64,000 bases of DNA from Pedobacter frigiditerrae (GCF_032678705.1 NZ_JAVTSS010000001.1:1364001-1428000), one strand, 5' to 3'. Positions 1 to 8,734 are shown, numbered from the stretch's first letter. Made by a program: numbers and translations. The notes: a model not told the origin generated them from the letters alone.

Positions 1-964
1 GTTTTTGAATATTAGATAGCGGAATACCTAGCTGCGAATTCTTGGAAAGCGAAACGTCTAAATTTTCATTCGCTTGCACACCAGCATTATAATGTTCTAG
101 TACTTTTTCTAATGTATTAAAACGGCCATCATGCATATATGGCGATGATAATTCGATGTTTCTCAAAGTTGGAACTCTAAACTTCCCCTTATCACTAACT
201 AAATCTGTAATCGTTTTGCGCCCTTCATCAACACTGTTTAAATCCAATCCGTTATTGATGTAGTTTAGATTAGTAAATAAAGGCTCGGTATGGCAGTTGG
301 CACATTTATCCTTAAATAACTGATATCCCTGTTGTTCTTCAGTAGTAAAAACAGTTTCCTTTCTCATCACTTTATCATACTTGCTATTTGCAGAAACCAT
401 CGCCGCCGTGAACTGTGTTAGTGCCTTCAAAAGGTTTTGCGAATTGACGGTTGCTGAACCAAAAGCATCTTTAAAAAGGCTAGGGTAGGGAGCCGTGTTA
501 TTTAAGAAAGTGACAATTGTATTTAAGTCGCTTCCCATTTCACATACATCTGTTATCGCATTAATGGGTACAATTTCTAAGTTTTTAGCACCACCATCCC
601 AAAAGAATTCCCTTTGCCAAGCTAGGTTAAATAATACAGGTGCATTTCGCTTCCCTAAACAATTGTTAACCCCGTGACTTACTTTATGGTCTAGGTTTGC
701 AAAACCTGCAAATTGTTGGTGACAGCTACCGCAGGAAATTGATTTATCTGCTGATAATCGTGCATCGTAAAATAGCTTTTTGCCTAGAGCAAAGCCATTA
801 TTAGTTAAAATATTTCCATCGAATTTGTATACCGCATCTGGAAAGTTAGTAGGAACCACAAACCGAATTTCTTCAGTTTGTGGTTTAACTATTTCAGTTT
901 TACTACAGGCATACAACATCCCCATACTTGCTATAAGTATGAGGTATATTTTTAAATGCCTCAT
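1..964 (-). CDS. Di-haem cytochrome c peroxidase (MauG/MbnH-like), partial
   Basis: The start codon is at 964 and the frame stays open to the window edge, giving 321 residues; perhaps 20-40 C-terminal residues are missing. Residues 1-20 form a lipoprotein signal ending LYAC, so the protein is probably anchored on the periplasmic side. Two haem-binding motifs are visible, CGSCH at residues 78-82 and CANCH at 221-225, and PYMHDGRF near 275-282 is the conserved segment that supplies an axial ligand region in this family. Bacterial members reduce peroxide or, as MauG and MbnH do, oxidise a Trp in a partner protein. The start lies 2 bp after the stop of the MbnP-like gene, so the two are almost certainly co-transcribed, which favours the MbnH-type role over simple peroxide removal. 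The family is certain; the substrate is inferred from context. Confidence 0.93.
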   Translation of the reverse strand, partial: MRHLKIYLILIASMGMLYACSKTEIVKPQTEEIRFVVPTNFPDAVYKFDGNILTNNGFALGKKLFYDARLSADKSISCGSCHQQFAGFANLDHKVSHGVNNCLGKRNAPVLFNLAWQREFFWDGGAKNLEIVPINAITDVCEMGSDLNTIVTFLNNTAPYPSLFKDAFGSATVNSQNLLKALTQFTAAMVSANSKYDKVMRKETVFTTEEQQGYQLFKDKCANCHTEPLFTNLNYINNGLDLNSVDEGRKTITDLVSDKGKFRVPTLRNIELSSPYMHDGRFNTLEKVLEHYNAGVQANENLDVSLSKNSQLGIPLSNIQK

Positions 965-966
965 AG

Positions 967-1737
967 TTAATTGTGTATGTGTTCAAATTCGAATAAACCA
1001 TTTACGTAATTATCTGCTACAATTACAGAATTAGCGCCGCCCATGGTAAAGTTTAATTGAGCAAAGCTGATGTTTTGTTTTCCTTTAAATAAACTTCCAG
1101 CATTCACCACAAAATGAACTTGAGGGTTTTTATCTGCCCTAATTCTTAGCGGATTTCCAGTACTAAAATCTGTGCTAAAAGTTCTAATGGTGTTATTTGG
1201 GTCAACAATTCCACCGATGTGAAAGGTTAATGATTTGTCTGTTGCTGTTGATTGTGGTGATGTTCCCTCGAATTTTACAAAGATGTAACCACTGTTCCAA
1301 GTCCAGAACATTCCTAAAGCTGGATCTAATGCTCCAGTTTGTGCACCTGCCAAATTCCGCTCCTTATCTACACCAATGGTAAAAGCTATTTTAGTGTAAT
1401 CTCCTGCCGGAATGTCTTTGAGATTGTTTAATAAAGAACTTGGTTTTGCTGCATCCATTAAAATATAACTTTCAGGAATTGCATAGATAGACCCATCTGT
1501 TTTGGTTAATTTGATATTGCTTACATAATATTTAAATGTAGAAATATTGAAACTCTCGCCAGTGGCATTGGTGTAATTTTGAGTGTTTAATACTAGTGGG
1601 ACGCCATTTATCTGATTTTCGAATTCTAAGGTAAAAGTTCCCTTTTCGGCTGTGTTAATGGTTTCATCTTTTTTGCAAGAAGTAAATGCAATAGTTAAAA
1701 TCGCAACAATTGCGATTGATATATTTTTGATATTCAT
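967..1737 (-). CDS. MbnP-like copper-associated lipoprotein
   Basis: This is a 256-residue lipoprotein with lipobox FTSC (Cys21), followed by the beta-rich body typical of the MbnP family. It has the conserved segment GMFWTWNSGYIFVKFEG around residues 142-158, with Trp145 and Trp147, and candidate metal-binding histidines in FHIGG and in the C-terminal FEHIHN. In Methylosinus, MbnP carries a Trp that the di-haem enzyme MbnH oxidises to kynurenine, creating a copper site. The adjacent downstream gene is such a di-haem enzyme, which supports the same pairing here. Expected location is the periplasmic face of a membrane. I recognise the family from the WxWxxGYIF segment and the neighbour; which Trp would be modified is an inference. 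Confidence 0.85.
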   Translation of the reverse strand: MNIKNISIAIVAILTIAFTSCKKDETINTAEKGTFTLEFENQINGVPLVLNTQNYTNATGESFNISTFKYYVSNIKLTKTDGSIYAIPESYILMDAAKPSSLLNNLKDIPAGDYTKIAFTIGVDKERNLAGAQTGALDPALGMFWTWNSGYIFVKFEGTSPQSTATDKSLTFHIGGIVDPNNTIRTFSTDFSTGNPLRIRADKNPQVHFVVNAGSLFKGKQNISFAQLNFTMGGANSVIVADNYVNGLFEFEHIHN

Positions 1738-1799
1738 TATTTGAAATTTTAAAAAAATGTAGAGTTATGTCAAAGCGATTTTGACAATTAATTATTTGG

Positions 1800-1867
1800 T
1801 TCCCGCAGATGAAAATGATTTCGCAGATTTAATTGTCAATCTGCGTAATCTGTTAAATCAGCGGGAA
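1800..1867. repeat. Intergenic inverted repeat (TTCCCGCAGAT family)
   Basis: The arms TTCCCGC (1800-1806) and GCGGGAA (1861-1867) enclose a second imperfect inverted pair built from the words CGCAGATT and AATCTGCG. It lies in the 224-bp gap upstream of the MbnP-like gene. It resembles dispersed hairpin elements of Bacteroidota; no other copy was seen in this window. Confidence 0.6.
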
Positions 1868-1961
1868 AAATTAATACGAATAGTTAGTCTTGACGAAAAT
1901 TCAAGAACGACCTTGATAATTTGCCTATCAAAGGACAGCAATTCAAGGTAACAAATAGATG

Positions 1962-2339
1962 TTATGCGTGCTTAGGCGGTTGAAAGATAGAGAGGGAAGT
2001 TTTTATTGGTTTTTTTTGCAGATAATTCATCGCAAAAATTTCCACTGGCAATTCGTAAACTGGTGCTAAAAGACTAGCCGTAACTGGTGCTACAGTTTCG
2101 ATAATTCGTTTTAAATTATCTTGGTCGTGTTTATTCTTTTGGTCCAGTTCTTTCAGTTTGATATCCATGAAACATTTACCCTCACAATGAAGTTCGTGGT
2201 TATCTTTATTGGTACAAAGTACTGTAGAAATGTATTGTTTGTTGAGAATATAAGATGATGATAAAATCCAATAGTTAAAACAGTTGGTTAAAATTCCAAC
2301 CAAAAGAAATAACGCTATGAACTGTTTCCAGATTTTCAT
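1962..2339 (-). CDS. Small membrane-anchored Cys/His-containing protein, unknown function
   Basis: A protein of 125 residues if it starts at MKIWKQF; an upstream ATG at 2357 would add six residues that fit poorly. It has one N-terminal hydrophobic segment (about residues 6-28) and then a soluble part with NHELHCEGKCFMDIKLKEL, a compact His/Cys/Met cluster that looks suited to binding a soft metal. The C-terminus is Lys/Pro rich. I do not recognise a named family. It lies in the same orientation as the MbnP/peroxidase pair, separated by a 224-bp gap with a hairpin repeat, so a shared role in copper handling is plausible but unproven. Its start region is divergent from the fucosidase operon (64 bp between starts). 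Confidence 0.75.
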   Translation of the reverse strand: MKIWKQFIALFLLVGILTNCFNYWILSSSYILNKQYISTVLCTNKDNHELHCEGKCFMDIKLKELDQKNKHDQDNLKRIIETVAPVTASLLAPVYELPVEIFAMNYLQKKPIKTSLSIFQPPKHA

Positions 2340-2403
2340 CGCGGCAAAACTAAACATTTTTACTGCTCAATTAAAGCAAAAACTGTATATTAATTTCCGA
2401 AAT

Positions 2404-3918
2404 ATGCGAACTATAAAAACAATTCTTTTTGCTGGTCTAGTTTTAGTTAATTCTTCGCTTTTTGCTCAAGAAAATACTGGCAATCAAGTCATCATTAAAG
2501 CAACGGATAAGCACGAGGACATTATTCGTAAAGCAGCGAATGTAAAACCGTCTACGAGACAATTACGTTGGCAACAGTTAGAATTAACTGCTTTTTTTCA
2601 TTTTGGCGTAAATACCTTTACCAATAGAGAGTGGGGTGATGGAAAGGAAGACCCTAAAATTTTTAATCCAACTAAACTTGATGCTCGTCAGTGGGTTAGA
2701 ACGATGAAAGAGGCAGGTTTTAAACAGGTTATTTTAACTGCAAAACACCACGATGGCTTTTGTTTATGGCCTAGTAAATTTACGGAACATAGTGTTAAGA
2801 ACAGTACTTGGAAAGGTGGAAAGGGCGATGTGGTTAAAGAAGTAGCCGCTGCCTGTAAAGAATACAAAATTGGTTTTGGTGTTTATTTATCCCCATGGGA
2901 CAGGAACCATAAGGATTATGGCGATAGTAAAATTTATAATGAATATTTCGTAAACCAGTTAACCGAATTACTAAGCAATTATGGTAAAGTAGATGAGGTT
3001 TGGTTTGATGGTGCAAATGGAACCGGTCCAAATGGTAAAAAGCCTGTTTATGATTTTGCCAATTGGTACAAGCTGATTAGAAAACTACAGCCATCGGCAA
3101 CTATTGCAGTTATGGGACCAGATGTGCGTTGGGTAGGAACTGAAAGTGGTTATGGGCGTGAAACGGAATGGAGTGTTTTGCCTGCGGATGAGAATATGTT
3201 AAAAGCAATTGCCGATAATTCTCAAAAGGAAGTGGCTTTTGTGCCAGCTGGTGATAAAATGGGTGAGGATTTAGGTAGTCGCTCGAAGATTTTAAATGCT
3301 AAAGGTTTGGTTTGGTATCCAGCAGAGACTGATGTATCTATTCGTGATGGTTGGTTTTATCATCCAGAACAAGATAATAAAGTGAAAACACCAGAGAAAT
3401 TGATGGATATCTATTTTTCATCGGTTGGCAGGAATGGTGTCTTGTTATTGAATGTTCCACCCGATAAAAATGGTTTAATAAGCGAGAGTGATATCAAAAC
3501 CTTAAAAGATTGGTCGTTTTTAAGGAACGAATTATTTGCAGAAAACATAGCCAAACAAGCTAGCTTAAAGGCAAGTAATGGTAATAATTTAAATTCAATA
3601 TTAGATGGCAGTCAAAATACTTATTATGTTGCCTCGCCTAAAGATACCACTGCTACCATTAACCTTACTTTTTCAAAACCAATAGAATTTGATGTTTTAT
3701 CGCTGCAAGAAAACATCGCCATTGGCCAAAGAGTTGAAAAGTTTGTGTTAGAATATAAAGAGGGGGAGGATTGGAAAACGATTACTCAAGGCACTACAAT
3801 TGGTTATAAAAGATTATTGCGTTTTAAATCCGTTAAAGCAAGAGAAGTAAGGTTACGAATATTATCATCGAGGTTAAATCCAACAATTACTGAGTTGGGA
3901 TTGTATAAAAGCAAATGA
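2404..3918 (+). CDS. Secreted alpha-L-fucosidase, GH29, with C-terminal F5/8C-like domain
   Basis: This 504-residue enzyme hydrolyses terminal alpha-L-fucose from glycans. The start at MRTIKTILF was chosen because it gives a clean signal peptide ending SLFAQ; a longer frame begins at 2284 but adds 40 residues with no signal character. The TIM barrel covers about residues 50-370, with the GH29 hallmarks FFHFGVNTFT, AKHHDGFCLW (112-122) and VDEVWFDGANG, whose Asp202 is the expected nucleophile. Residues from about 375 to the end form a discoidin/F5-8C-like beta sandwich. It heads an operon with a second GH29 and a GH2 beta-mannosidase, the stop overlapping the next start by 4 bp. The set suggests attack on fucosylated, mannose-containing glycoprotein glycans. 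The subfamily (A or B) was not settled. Confidence 0.93.
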   Translation: MRTIKTILFAGLVLVNSSLFAQENTGNQVIIKATDKHEDIIRKAANVKPSTRQLRWQQLELTAFFHFGVNTFTNREWGDGKEDPKIFNPTKLDARQWVRTMKEAGFKQVILTAKHHDGFCLWPSKFTEHSVKNSTWKGGKGDVVKEVAAACKEYKIGFGVYLSPWDRNHKDYGDSKIYNEYFVNQLTELLSNYGKVDEVWFDGANGTGPNGKKPVYDFANWYKLIRKLQPSATIAVMGPDVRWVGTESGYGRETEWSVLPADENMLKAIADNSQKEVAFVPAGDKMGEDLGSRSKILNAKGLVWYPAETDVSIRDGWFYHPEQDNKVKTPEKLMDIYFSSVGRNGVLLLNVPPDKNGLISESDIKTLKDWSFLRNELFAENIAKQASLKASNGNNLNSILDGSQNTYYVASPKDTTATINLTFSKPIEFDVLSLQENIAIGQRVEKFVLEYKEGEDWKTITQGTTIGYKRLLRFKSVKAREVRLRILSSRLNPTITELGLYKSK

Positions 3919-6047
3919 AAAAAATAATCATTTTATTGTTGTTAGGTATTACATCAGCATCTGCTCAAAATTACCAACCAAACTGGAGTTCGTTAGATAG
4001 TAGGCCAGTACCACAATGGTTTAAGGATAGCAAATTTGGTATTTTTATACATTGGGGAGTTTATTCTGTTCCAGCTTATGGGCGAAAGGGAAGTTATTCA
4101 GAATGGTATCAGAGAGGTTTAACTGATGGGGATACCGCTCGTGTAAACTACCATAAAGCAAAGTTTGGCAATTTAACTTATTACGAATTGGCCGACCAAT
4201 TCAAAGCTGAGCTTTTTAAACCAGATGAGTGGGCTAATTTGATTGAAAAATCAGGTGCAAAATATGTTGTATTGACTTCAAAACACCATGATGGCTATGC
4301 ATTATGGCCAAGTAAAGAAACCGATAAGAACTGGGGGTTTCCTTGGAATGCTGTTACAATTGGGCCTCACCGTGATTTGCTTGGCGATTTATTTAAAGCT
4401 ATCCGTAAAACATCGGTGCATCCAGGGCTATATTATTCTTTAATGGAGTGGTATAATCCACTATGGAGAAATGATAAAGGTAGATATGTGAATGAACATG
4501 CTTGGCCGCAGATGAAAGATTTAGTAAATACTTATAAACCAGATGTGTTTTGGACAGATGGTGAATGGGAAGCTAGTGCAGAGACCTGGAAAAGCAAGGA
4601 GTTTTTAGCATGGCTTTACAATGATAGTCCAATTAAACAAAATGTGGTTACTTATGACAGATGGGGAAGTGGCGATGTACGCTTTAAACATGGAGCTGTT
4701 TTTACGCCCGAATACCAACCAGATTTAGATTTTGAATATCATTATTGGGAAGAGAGCCGTGGAATGGGATTTTCTTATGGCTACAATAGGGAGGAAGATG
4801 CATGGGATTATAATTCTGCGCAGTCTTTAGTTTTACAGTTGATTGATAAAGTAAGTAGGGGTGGTAATTTTTTGTTAGATATTGGTCCCGATGAACATGG
4901 TAAAATTCCACCAATTATGCAGGAGCGTTTGTTGCAAATTGGTAATTGGATGAATATAAATGGCGAAGCAATTTATGGCACAGAACGATGGAGAAATGCT
5001 TCTCAGTGGTCTGAAGGTAGAAAAGACTATAAAGCAAAAGATGGTAGTGGCGATTATTTGTTAAAAATAACATTAAATCCAGAAACTGGTTATGCCGTTA
5101 AGAATTGCTTTTTTACATATAATGCTACAACCAATAACTTATATGCTTTATTGCCAATTTATCCATCAGACAAAAAAATAGTCCTGCAAAATTTATCGTT
5201 TAAATCTAATACCCGAATTGAATTATTAGAAACTAAAGAATCCTTAAAATGGGAAAATAATGGTAATGATGTGGTCGTAACTCTTCCATCATTCGACCCA
5301 AATAAAATCAAAAGTAATTATGCTTATGTACTAAAGATTTTTAATTATGGTGCTTTTTCTAAAAAACCTAAAGTATCGGTTAATTATAGTATTGGAGCTT
5401 TAAATCCTGTGGTAACCATAAGCTCAAATGATGAAATCAGGTATACTCTTGATGGCACTTTACCAACAACAACTTCAAATTTATATCAATCGCCTTTGAA
5501 AATAACAACTAGCTCAACTTTAAATGTGAAGGCCTTCGCCAAAAATATCCTGCCAAGTGAATTAGTTACCATCCCATTAAAGGTATATCAGTGGAAAAAT
5601 GCAATTATACCTAAAGACATCATAAAAGGATTAACCTTAAGTATTTATGAATCTTTTATTACTTCGGTAGATGAATTAGAGAAATTAAAACCCGTTAAAG
5701 TAAAGTCTGCAAGCCAAATTTCATTGGTAGATACCACTAGAAAAGAACAAGTAGGATTAATTTATGAAGGTTATATTAAAATACCAGAAACGGATATCTA
5801 TGATTTTTTTCTATCAGCTGATGATGGCAGTAATTTATGGATCGATGGTGAATTGTTGTATAATGATGGTTTGCATGGTGGTATTGAGAAAATGGAAAAA
5901 TTTGCTTTAAAAAAAGGATTTCACAGTCTCAAAATATCATATTTTCAAGCTACTGGAGATGCTGAATTGAGTTTGAAGGTGGCTTCTTCAAAAATAAAAA
6001 AGCAAAATGTCCCAATGGAATGGTTTTTTCAAAAATTAAGAAAATGA
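3915..6047 (+). CDS. Secreted alpha-L-fucosidase, GH29, with added CHB_HEX_C-like and PA14-like domains
   Basis: A 710-residue protein with signal peptide ending SASAQ. The catalytic barrel occupies about residues 20-380: FGIFIHWGVYSVPAY at 41-55, SKHHDGYALWPS at 122-133, and DVFWTDGEWEA, where Asp215 is the expected nucleophile. The segment GGNFLLDIGPDEHG is also typical of GH29. After a beta-rich linker, residues around 500-570 (DEIRYTLDGTLPTTTSNLY) match the small chitobiase C-terminal type domain. Residues around 600-700 look like a PA14 carbohydrate-binding module, with YDFFLSADDGSNLWIDG and the HSLKISYFQATGDA stretch. The extra modules make it longer than a plain GH29. It overlaps both operon neighbours by 4 bp (ATGA). 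Confidence 0.93.
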   Translation: MKKIIILLLLGITSASAQNYQPNWSSLDSRPVPQWFKDSKFGIFIHWGVYSVPAYGRKGSYSEWYQRGLTDGDTARVNYHKAKFGNLTYYELADQFKAELFKPDEWANLIEKSGAKYVVLTSKHHDGYALWPSKETDKNWGFPWNAVTIGPHRDLLGDLFKAIRKTSVHPGLYYSLMEWYNPLWRNDKGRYVNEHAWPQMKDLVNTYKPDVFWTDGEWEASAETWKSKEFLAWLYNDSPIKQNVVTYDRWGSGDVRFKHGAVFTPEYQPDLDFEYHYWEESRGMGFSYGYNREEDAWDYNSAQSLVLQLIDKVSRGGNFLLDIGPDEHGKIPPIMQERLLQIGNWMNINGEAIYGTERWRNASQWSEGRKDYKAKDGSGDYLLKITLNPETGYAVKNCFFTYNATTNNLYALLPIYPSDKKIVLQNLSFKSNTRIELLETKESLKWENNGNDVVVTLPSFDPNKIKSNYAYVLKIFNYGAFSKKPKVSVNYSIGALNPVVTISSNDEIRYTLDGTLPTTTSNLYQSPLKITTSSTLNVKAFAKNILPSELVTIPLKVYQWKNAIIPKDIIKGLTLSIYESFITSVDELEKLKPVKVKSASQISLVDTTRKEQVGLIYEGYIKIPETDIYDFFLSADDGSNLWIDGELLYNDGLHGGIEKMEKFALKKGFHSLKISYFQATGDAELSLKVASSKIKKQNVPMEWFFQKLRK

Positions 6048-8032
6048 AGTTGTACAAAATATTTTTAGTTTACATCTTTTGTCTACCTATTGAGGCGGAT
6101 GCCCAAATCTTAAAACAAAAATTAACTACCAATTGGGTTTTTCAAGAACAGGATGATGCTAAATGGTATCCTGCAAAAGTACCTGGGGAGGTGCATGTAG
6201 ATTTAATGAATAACAAGTTAATACCAGACCCATTTTATCGTGCTAACGAAAAGAAGGTTCAATGGGTAGAAAAAGAAAACTGGGACTACAAAACTACCTT
6301 TGATATTTCTGCTCAGACCCTTGCTTCTAATCATATAGATTTAGTCTTCGACGGTTTAGATACCTATGCTGATGTTTATTTAAATGGTCAACTGATTTTA
6401 AAAGCTGATAACATGTTCCGTCAGTGGACAGTTGATGTGAAACGCCTTGTTAAGTCAAAAGGAAATCAATTATTGGTTAAGTTTTATTCAGCACAAAACA
6501 AAGTTGATGCCATTGCAAAAGCCGATTTACCTTATTTCATTCCAGATAATCCAAGAGCTTATGTACGCAAAGCACAGTTTCATTTTGGCTGGGATTGGGG
6601 ACCGAAATTAACAGGTGTTGGCATTTGGAAAGAAGTGAGATTGGAAAGTTACAACACCAAACCGACTGAAAAACCTTTTGTAGCGCCCATAAATGTAGAG
6701 TTGGTGCAACAGCCCGATAAAGATGGTAAATCATTCTATTTTAAGATTGATCGTAAGCCTGTTTACATGAAAGGCGCAAACTACATTCCATCTGATGCAT
6801 TTGTAACTCGGATGACTAAAAATGATTATCGCAAAATGTTGATGATGGCAAAAGATGCCAATATGAATATGTTACGAGTTTGGGGTGGTGGAATTTATGA
6901 AGCTGATGAGTTTTACGATTTGTGCGATTCATTAGGGATTTACGTTTGGCAAGATTTTATGTTTGCAGGAACAATGGTGCCAGGAGATAAAGCTTTTTTT
7001 ACCAATGTAAAAGAGGAAGTAAAATATCAAGTTAAGCGATTGAGACATCATAAAAGCATTATTTTATGGTGTGGTAACAATGAAATTGATGAAGCTTTTA
7101 ATCGTTGGGGATGGCAAAATCAATATCGCATTAAACCTAAAGATTCGGTTAAATTATGGGATGATTACACCCGACTATTTAGAGATAGTATTACCAAATG
7201 GGTAAAAGAAGTTGATGCCAGTAGACCTTACATTAGCACTTCGCCAAAATATGGTTGGGGTGTAAAAAATAGCTTTACAGAAGGTGATAGTCATTATTGG
7301 GGTGTTTGGTGGGGCAATGAAGACTTTGAGGTTTTTGAAAATAAAACAGGAAGATTTGTGAGTGAGTACGGCATGCAGGCTATGCCGAATTATGCTAGCG
7401 TTTTAGCTTATACACAACCACAGGATAGGTATTTGTTCTCCAAGGTTTTAAACGACCATCAAAAGGCGGGGAATGGTTTTGCAAAGCTGAATATTTACCT
7501 CCAAAACTATATGATTGATTCGTCAAAAATCAATAAACTTTCGGTTGAAGATTATACTTATCTCACTCAATGTGTGCAATATTATGGTTTCAAGAATATG
7601 ATTTTAATCCACAGAAGTAAAGCACCTTACAATATGGGGACTTTGCTCTGGCAATTAAATGATTGTTGGCCAGTGGCAAGTTGGAGTATAACAGATTATT
7701 ATGACCGTGCTCCAAAAGCAGCGTGGTATGCTGTAAAAGAAGCTTATAGGGATGATGTGAAAATCGAAAGAGATATTGTTAAACCAAAAGATTTAAAGTT
7801 GCTTAATCCTAAAATTACTTATCAAATTAAAGGCAATCAAATCATTTTGAAATCTTCAAATTTTGCTAAGTATGTTTTTGTAGATATTGCTGGTTACAAA
7901 GGAAAACTAAGCGATAATTATTTCGATTTGGAAGCAGGGAAAATGAAGATTATAACTTTTGATCAAAAAGATTTGAAGGTTAAGAATGTGGTAGTAAAGT
8001 TGAAGTCGCTTTGGGATGTTGTAGGGAATTAA
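6044..8032 (+). CDS. GH2 beta-mannosidase, shortened form lacking internal beta-sandwich segments
   Basis: A secreted exo-beta-mannosidase-like protein (662 residues, signal ending EADAQ; start at 6044 overlapping the previous stop as ATGA). The N-terminal jelly roll spans about residues 25-200, ending HFGWDWGPKLTGVGIWKEVRLE. The catalytic barrel begins almost at once at VQQPDKDGKSFYFKI (221-235) and MKGANYIPSD. The acid/base is Glu347 in WCGNNEIDEAF and the nucleophile is Glu441 in RFVSEYGMQ, so the active site is intact. From family knowledge, full-length members are about 820-870 residues and carry an immunoglobulin-like domain between jelly roll and barrel; here only about 18 linker residues remain. 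A second shortening lies after YYDRAPKAAWYAVKEAYRDD, where the stretch before the final strand (SDNYFDLEAG) is missing. Whether the trimmed enzyme is active is unknown. Confidence 0.88.
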   Translation: MKLYKIFLVYIFCLPIEADAQILKQKLTTNWVFQEQDDAKWYPAKVPGEVHVDLMNNKLIPDPFYRANEKKVQWVEKENWDYKTTFDISAQTLASNHIDLVFDGLDTYADVYLNGQLILKADNMFRQWTVDVKRLVKSKGNQLLVKFYSAQNKVDAIAKADLPYFIPDNPRAYVRKAQFHFGWDWGPKLTGVGIWKEVRLESYNTKPTEKPFVAPINVELVQQPDKDGKSFYFKIDRKPVYMKGANYIPSDAFVTRMTKNDYRKMLMMAKDANMNMLRVWGGGIYEADEFYDLCDSLGIYVWQDFMFAGTMVPGDKAFFTNVKEEVKYQVKRLRHHKSIILWCGNNEIDEAFNRWGWQNQYRIKPKDSVKLWDDYTRLFRDSITKWVKEVDASRPYISTSPKYGWGVKNSFTEGDSHYWGVWWGNEDFEVFENKTGRFVSEYGMQAMPNYASVLAYTQPQDRYLFSKVLNDHQKAGNGFAKLNIYLQNYMIDSSKINKLSVEDYTYLTQCVQYYGFKNMILIHRSKAPYNMGTLLWQLNDCWPVASWSITDYYDRAPKAAWYAVKEAYRDDVKIERDIVKPKDLKLLNPKITYQIKGNQIILKSSNFAKYVFVDIAGYKGKLSDNYFDLEAGKMKIITFDQKDLKVKNVVVKLKSLWDVVGN

Positions 8033-8034
8033 GC

Positions 8035-8150
8035 GTCATTTCGACAGAGTTTTTCACGATGGAGAAATCTGTTAGTAATTTTAACTACCTGAACATATCC
8101 TGTGATATTTGTGTTGTAGATTTCTCGTCGCTGCGCTCGCTCGAAATGAC
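8035..8150. repeat. GTCATTTCGA-type inverted repeat
   Basis: The left arm GTCATTTCGA (8035-8044) and the right arm TCGAAATGAC (8141-8150) are exact reverse complements. Inside are GAAATC/GATTTC half-words and the phrase CTCGTCGCTGCGCTCGCTCG. It belongs with the elements at 13329-13398, 33322-33392 and 36889-36960, which share the GTCAT...ATGAC ends. It lies just after the mannosidase stop. Confidence 0.8.
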
Positions 8151-8254
8151 GTAACAAGATGATTAACAAAATTTCAAGAGATTCGCCACCCTTAATCAAA
8201 TCCATCTGAAATTTAGCGAGTAAAGTAAAAAAAATGTAAAACTTTCAAAAAAAA

Positions 8255-8453
8255 CATAATTTTTTTAAGCTGTCAAGGGGCAGAATTGCAGGTGTTTTCT
8301 CCCACATTCCTCCCAGATTCGTTCGGAGAATCGGCCTTTAAAGCAAGGTTTCTCGAACAACACTGGGAGAAGTCTGGAACAAACCAATTTCAAACAGGTC
8401 AGAAGTGCCCAAATCCTCTCGTTTCTGTAAGATGCAGCAAATTATGTTTTTTT
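8255..8453 (+). ncRNA. Candidate structured RNA of about 195 nt, possibly 6S-like
   Basis: In a 714-bp gap without genes there is a nested set of complementary segments. CATAATTT (8255-8262) pairs with AAATTATG (8439-8446), and GGGCA pairs with TGCCC. CTCCCAG (8310-8316) pairs with CTGGGAG (8363-8369), GTTCGGAGAA (8321-8330, one bulge) with TTCTCGAAC (8350-8358), and CCTT with AAGG around a 6-nt loop. T runs follow the closing stem on both strands, so the strand is uncertain; plus is a guess. The size and the rod-like fold with internal loops resemble 6S RNA, of which Bacteroidota have their own variant (6S-Flavo). The fold was found by eye and no covariance model was run. Confidence 0.4.
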
Positions 8454-8603
8454 ATCATATATTAGTTTCAGTGTTGATTCCCATAAGTTTAAGGATTTCG
8501 TTCCCGATTTAAATCAGCACACGTTCACTCAACCTTTCCATTTACTTTAGCTGACGGTTTTAGTTTGACAAGCTCAAGCGCTTTCTTCAAAATAACAGGC
8601 AAC

Positions 8604-8633
8604 AAAAAAGGTTGATGTAAAACACCAACCTTT
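8604..8633 (-). terminator. Rho-independent terminator for phosphoglucomutase gene
   Basis: Read on the minus strand, AAAGGTTGGTGT pairs with ACATCAACCTTT (one G-U), giving a stem of about 12 bp with a tiny loop, followed by TTTTTTGTTG. It lies about 115 nt past the phosphoglucomutase stop at 8747. Confidence 0.7.
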
Positions 8634-8654
8634 AAATTCAATAAGGAGTCTGCG

Positions 8655-8734
8655 ACTCCCGAAGAAGTCGGGACAAGTTCGCTCAGACTGACTTTGCCTT
8701 TCCAACTATGCACTCCCTCTCCTTCAGGAGAGGG
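8655..8734. repeat. Two short hairpin repeats (CCCGA..TCGGG and CCCTCTCC..GGAGAGGG)
   Basis: A TCCCGA/TCGGGA hairpin at about 8656-8672 and a perfect 8-bp hairpin CCCTCTCC-TTCA-GGAGAGGG at 8715-8734, followed by TTGGGGTGAGG. Both are common stand-alone repeat words in Bacteroidota. The rest of 8151-8746 outside the candidate RNA and the terminator shows no gene; a 62-codon open frame at 8525-8713 is made largely of these repeats. Confidence 0.6.

Noticed and set aside
8525..8713. 62-codon minus-strand frame downstream of the phosphoglucomutase gene
   Set aside because: It is built mostly from the terminator and short hairpin repeats; no conserved features.
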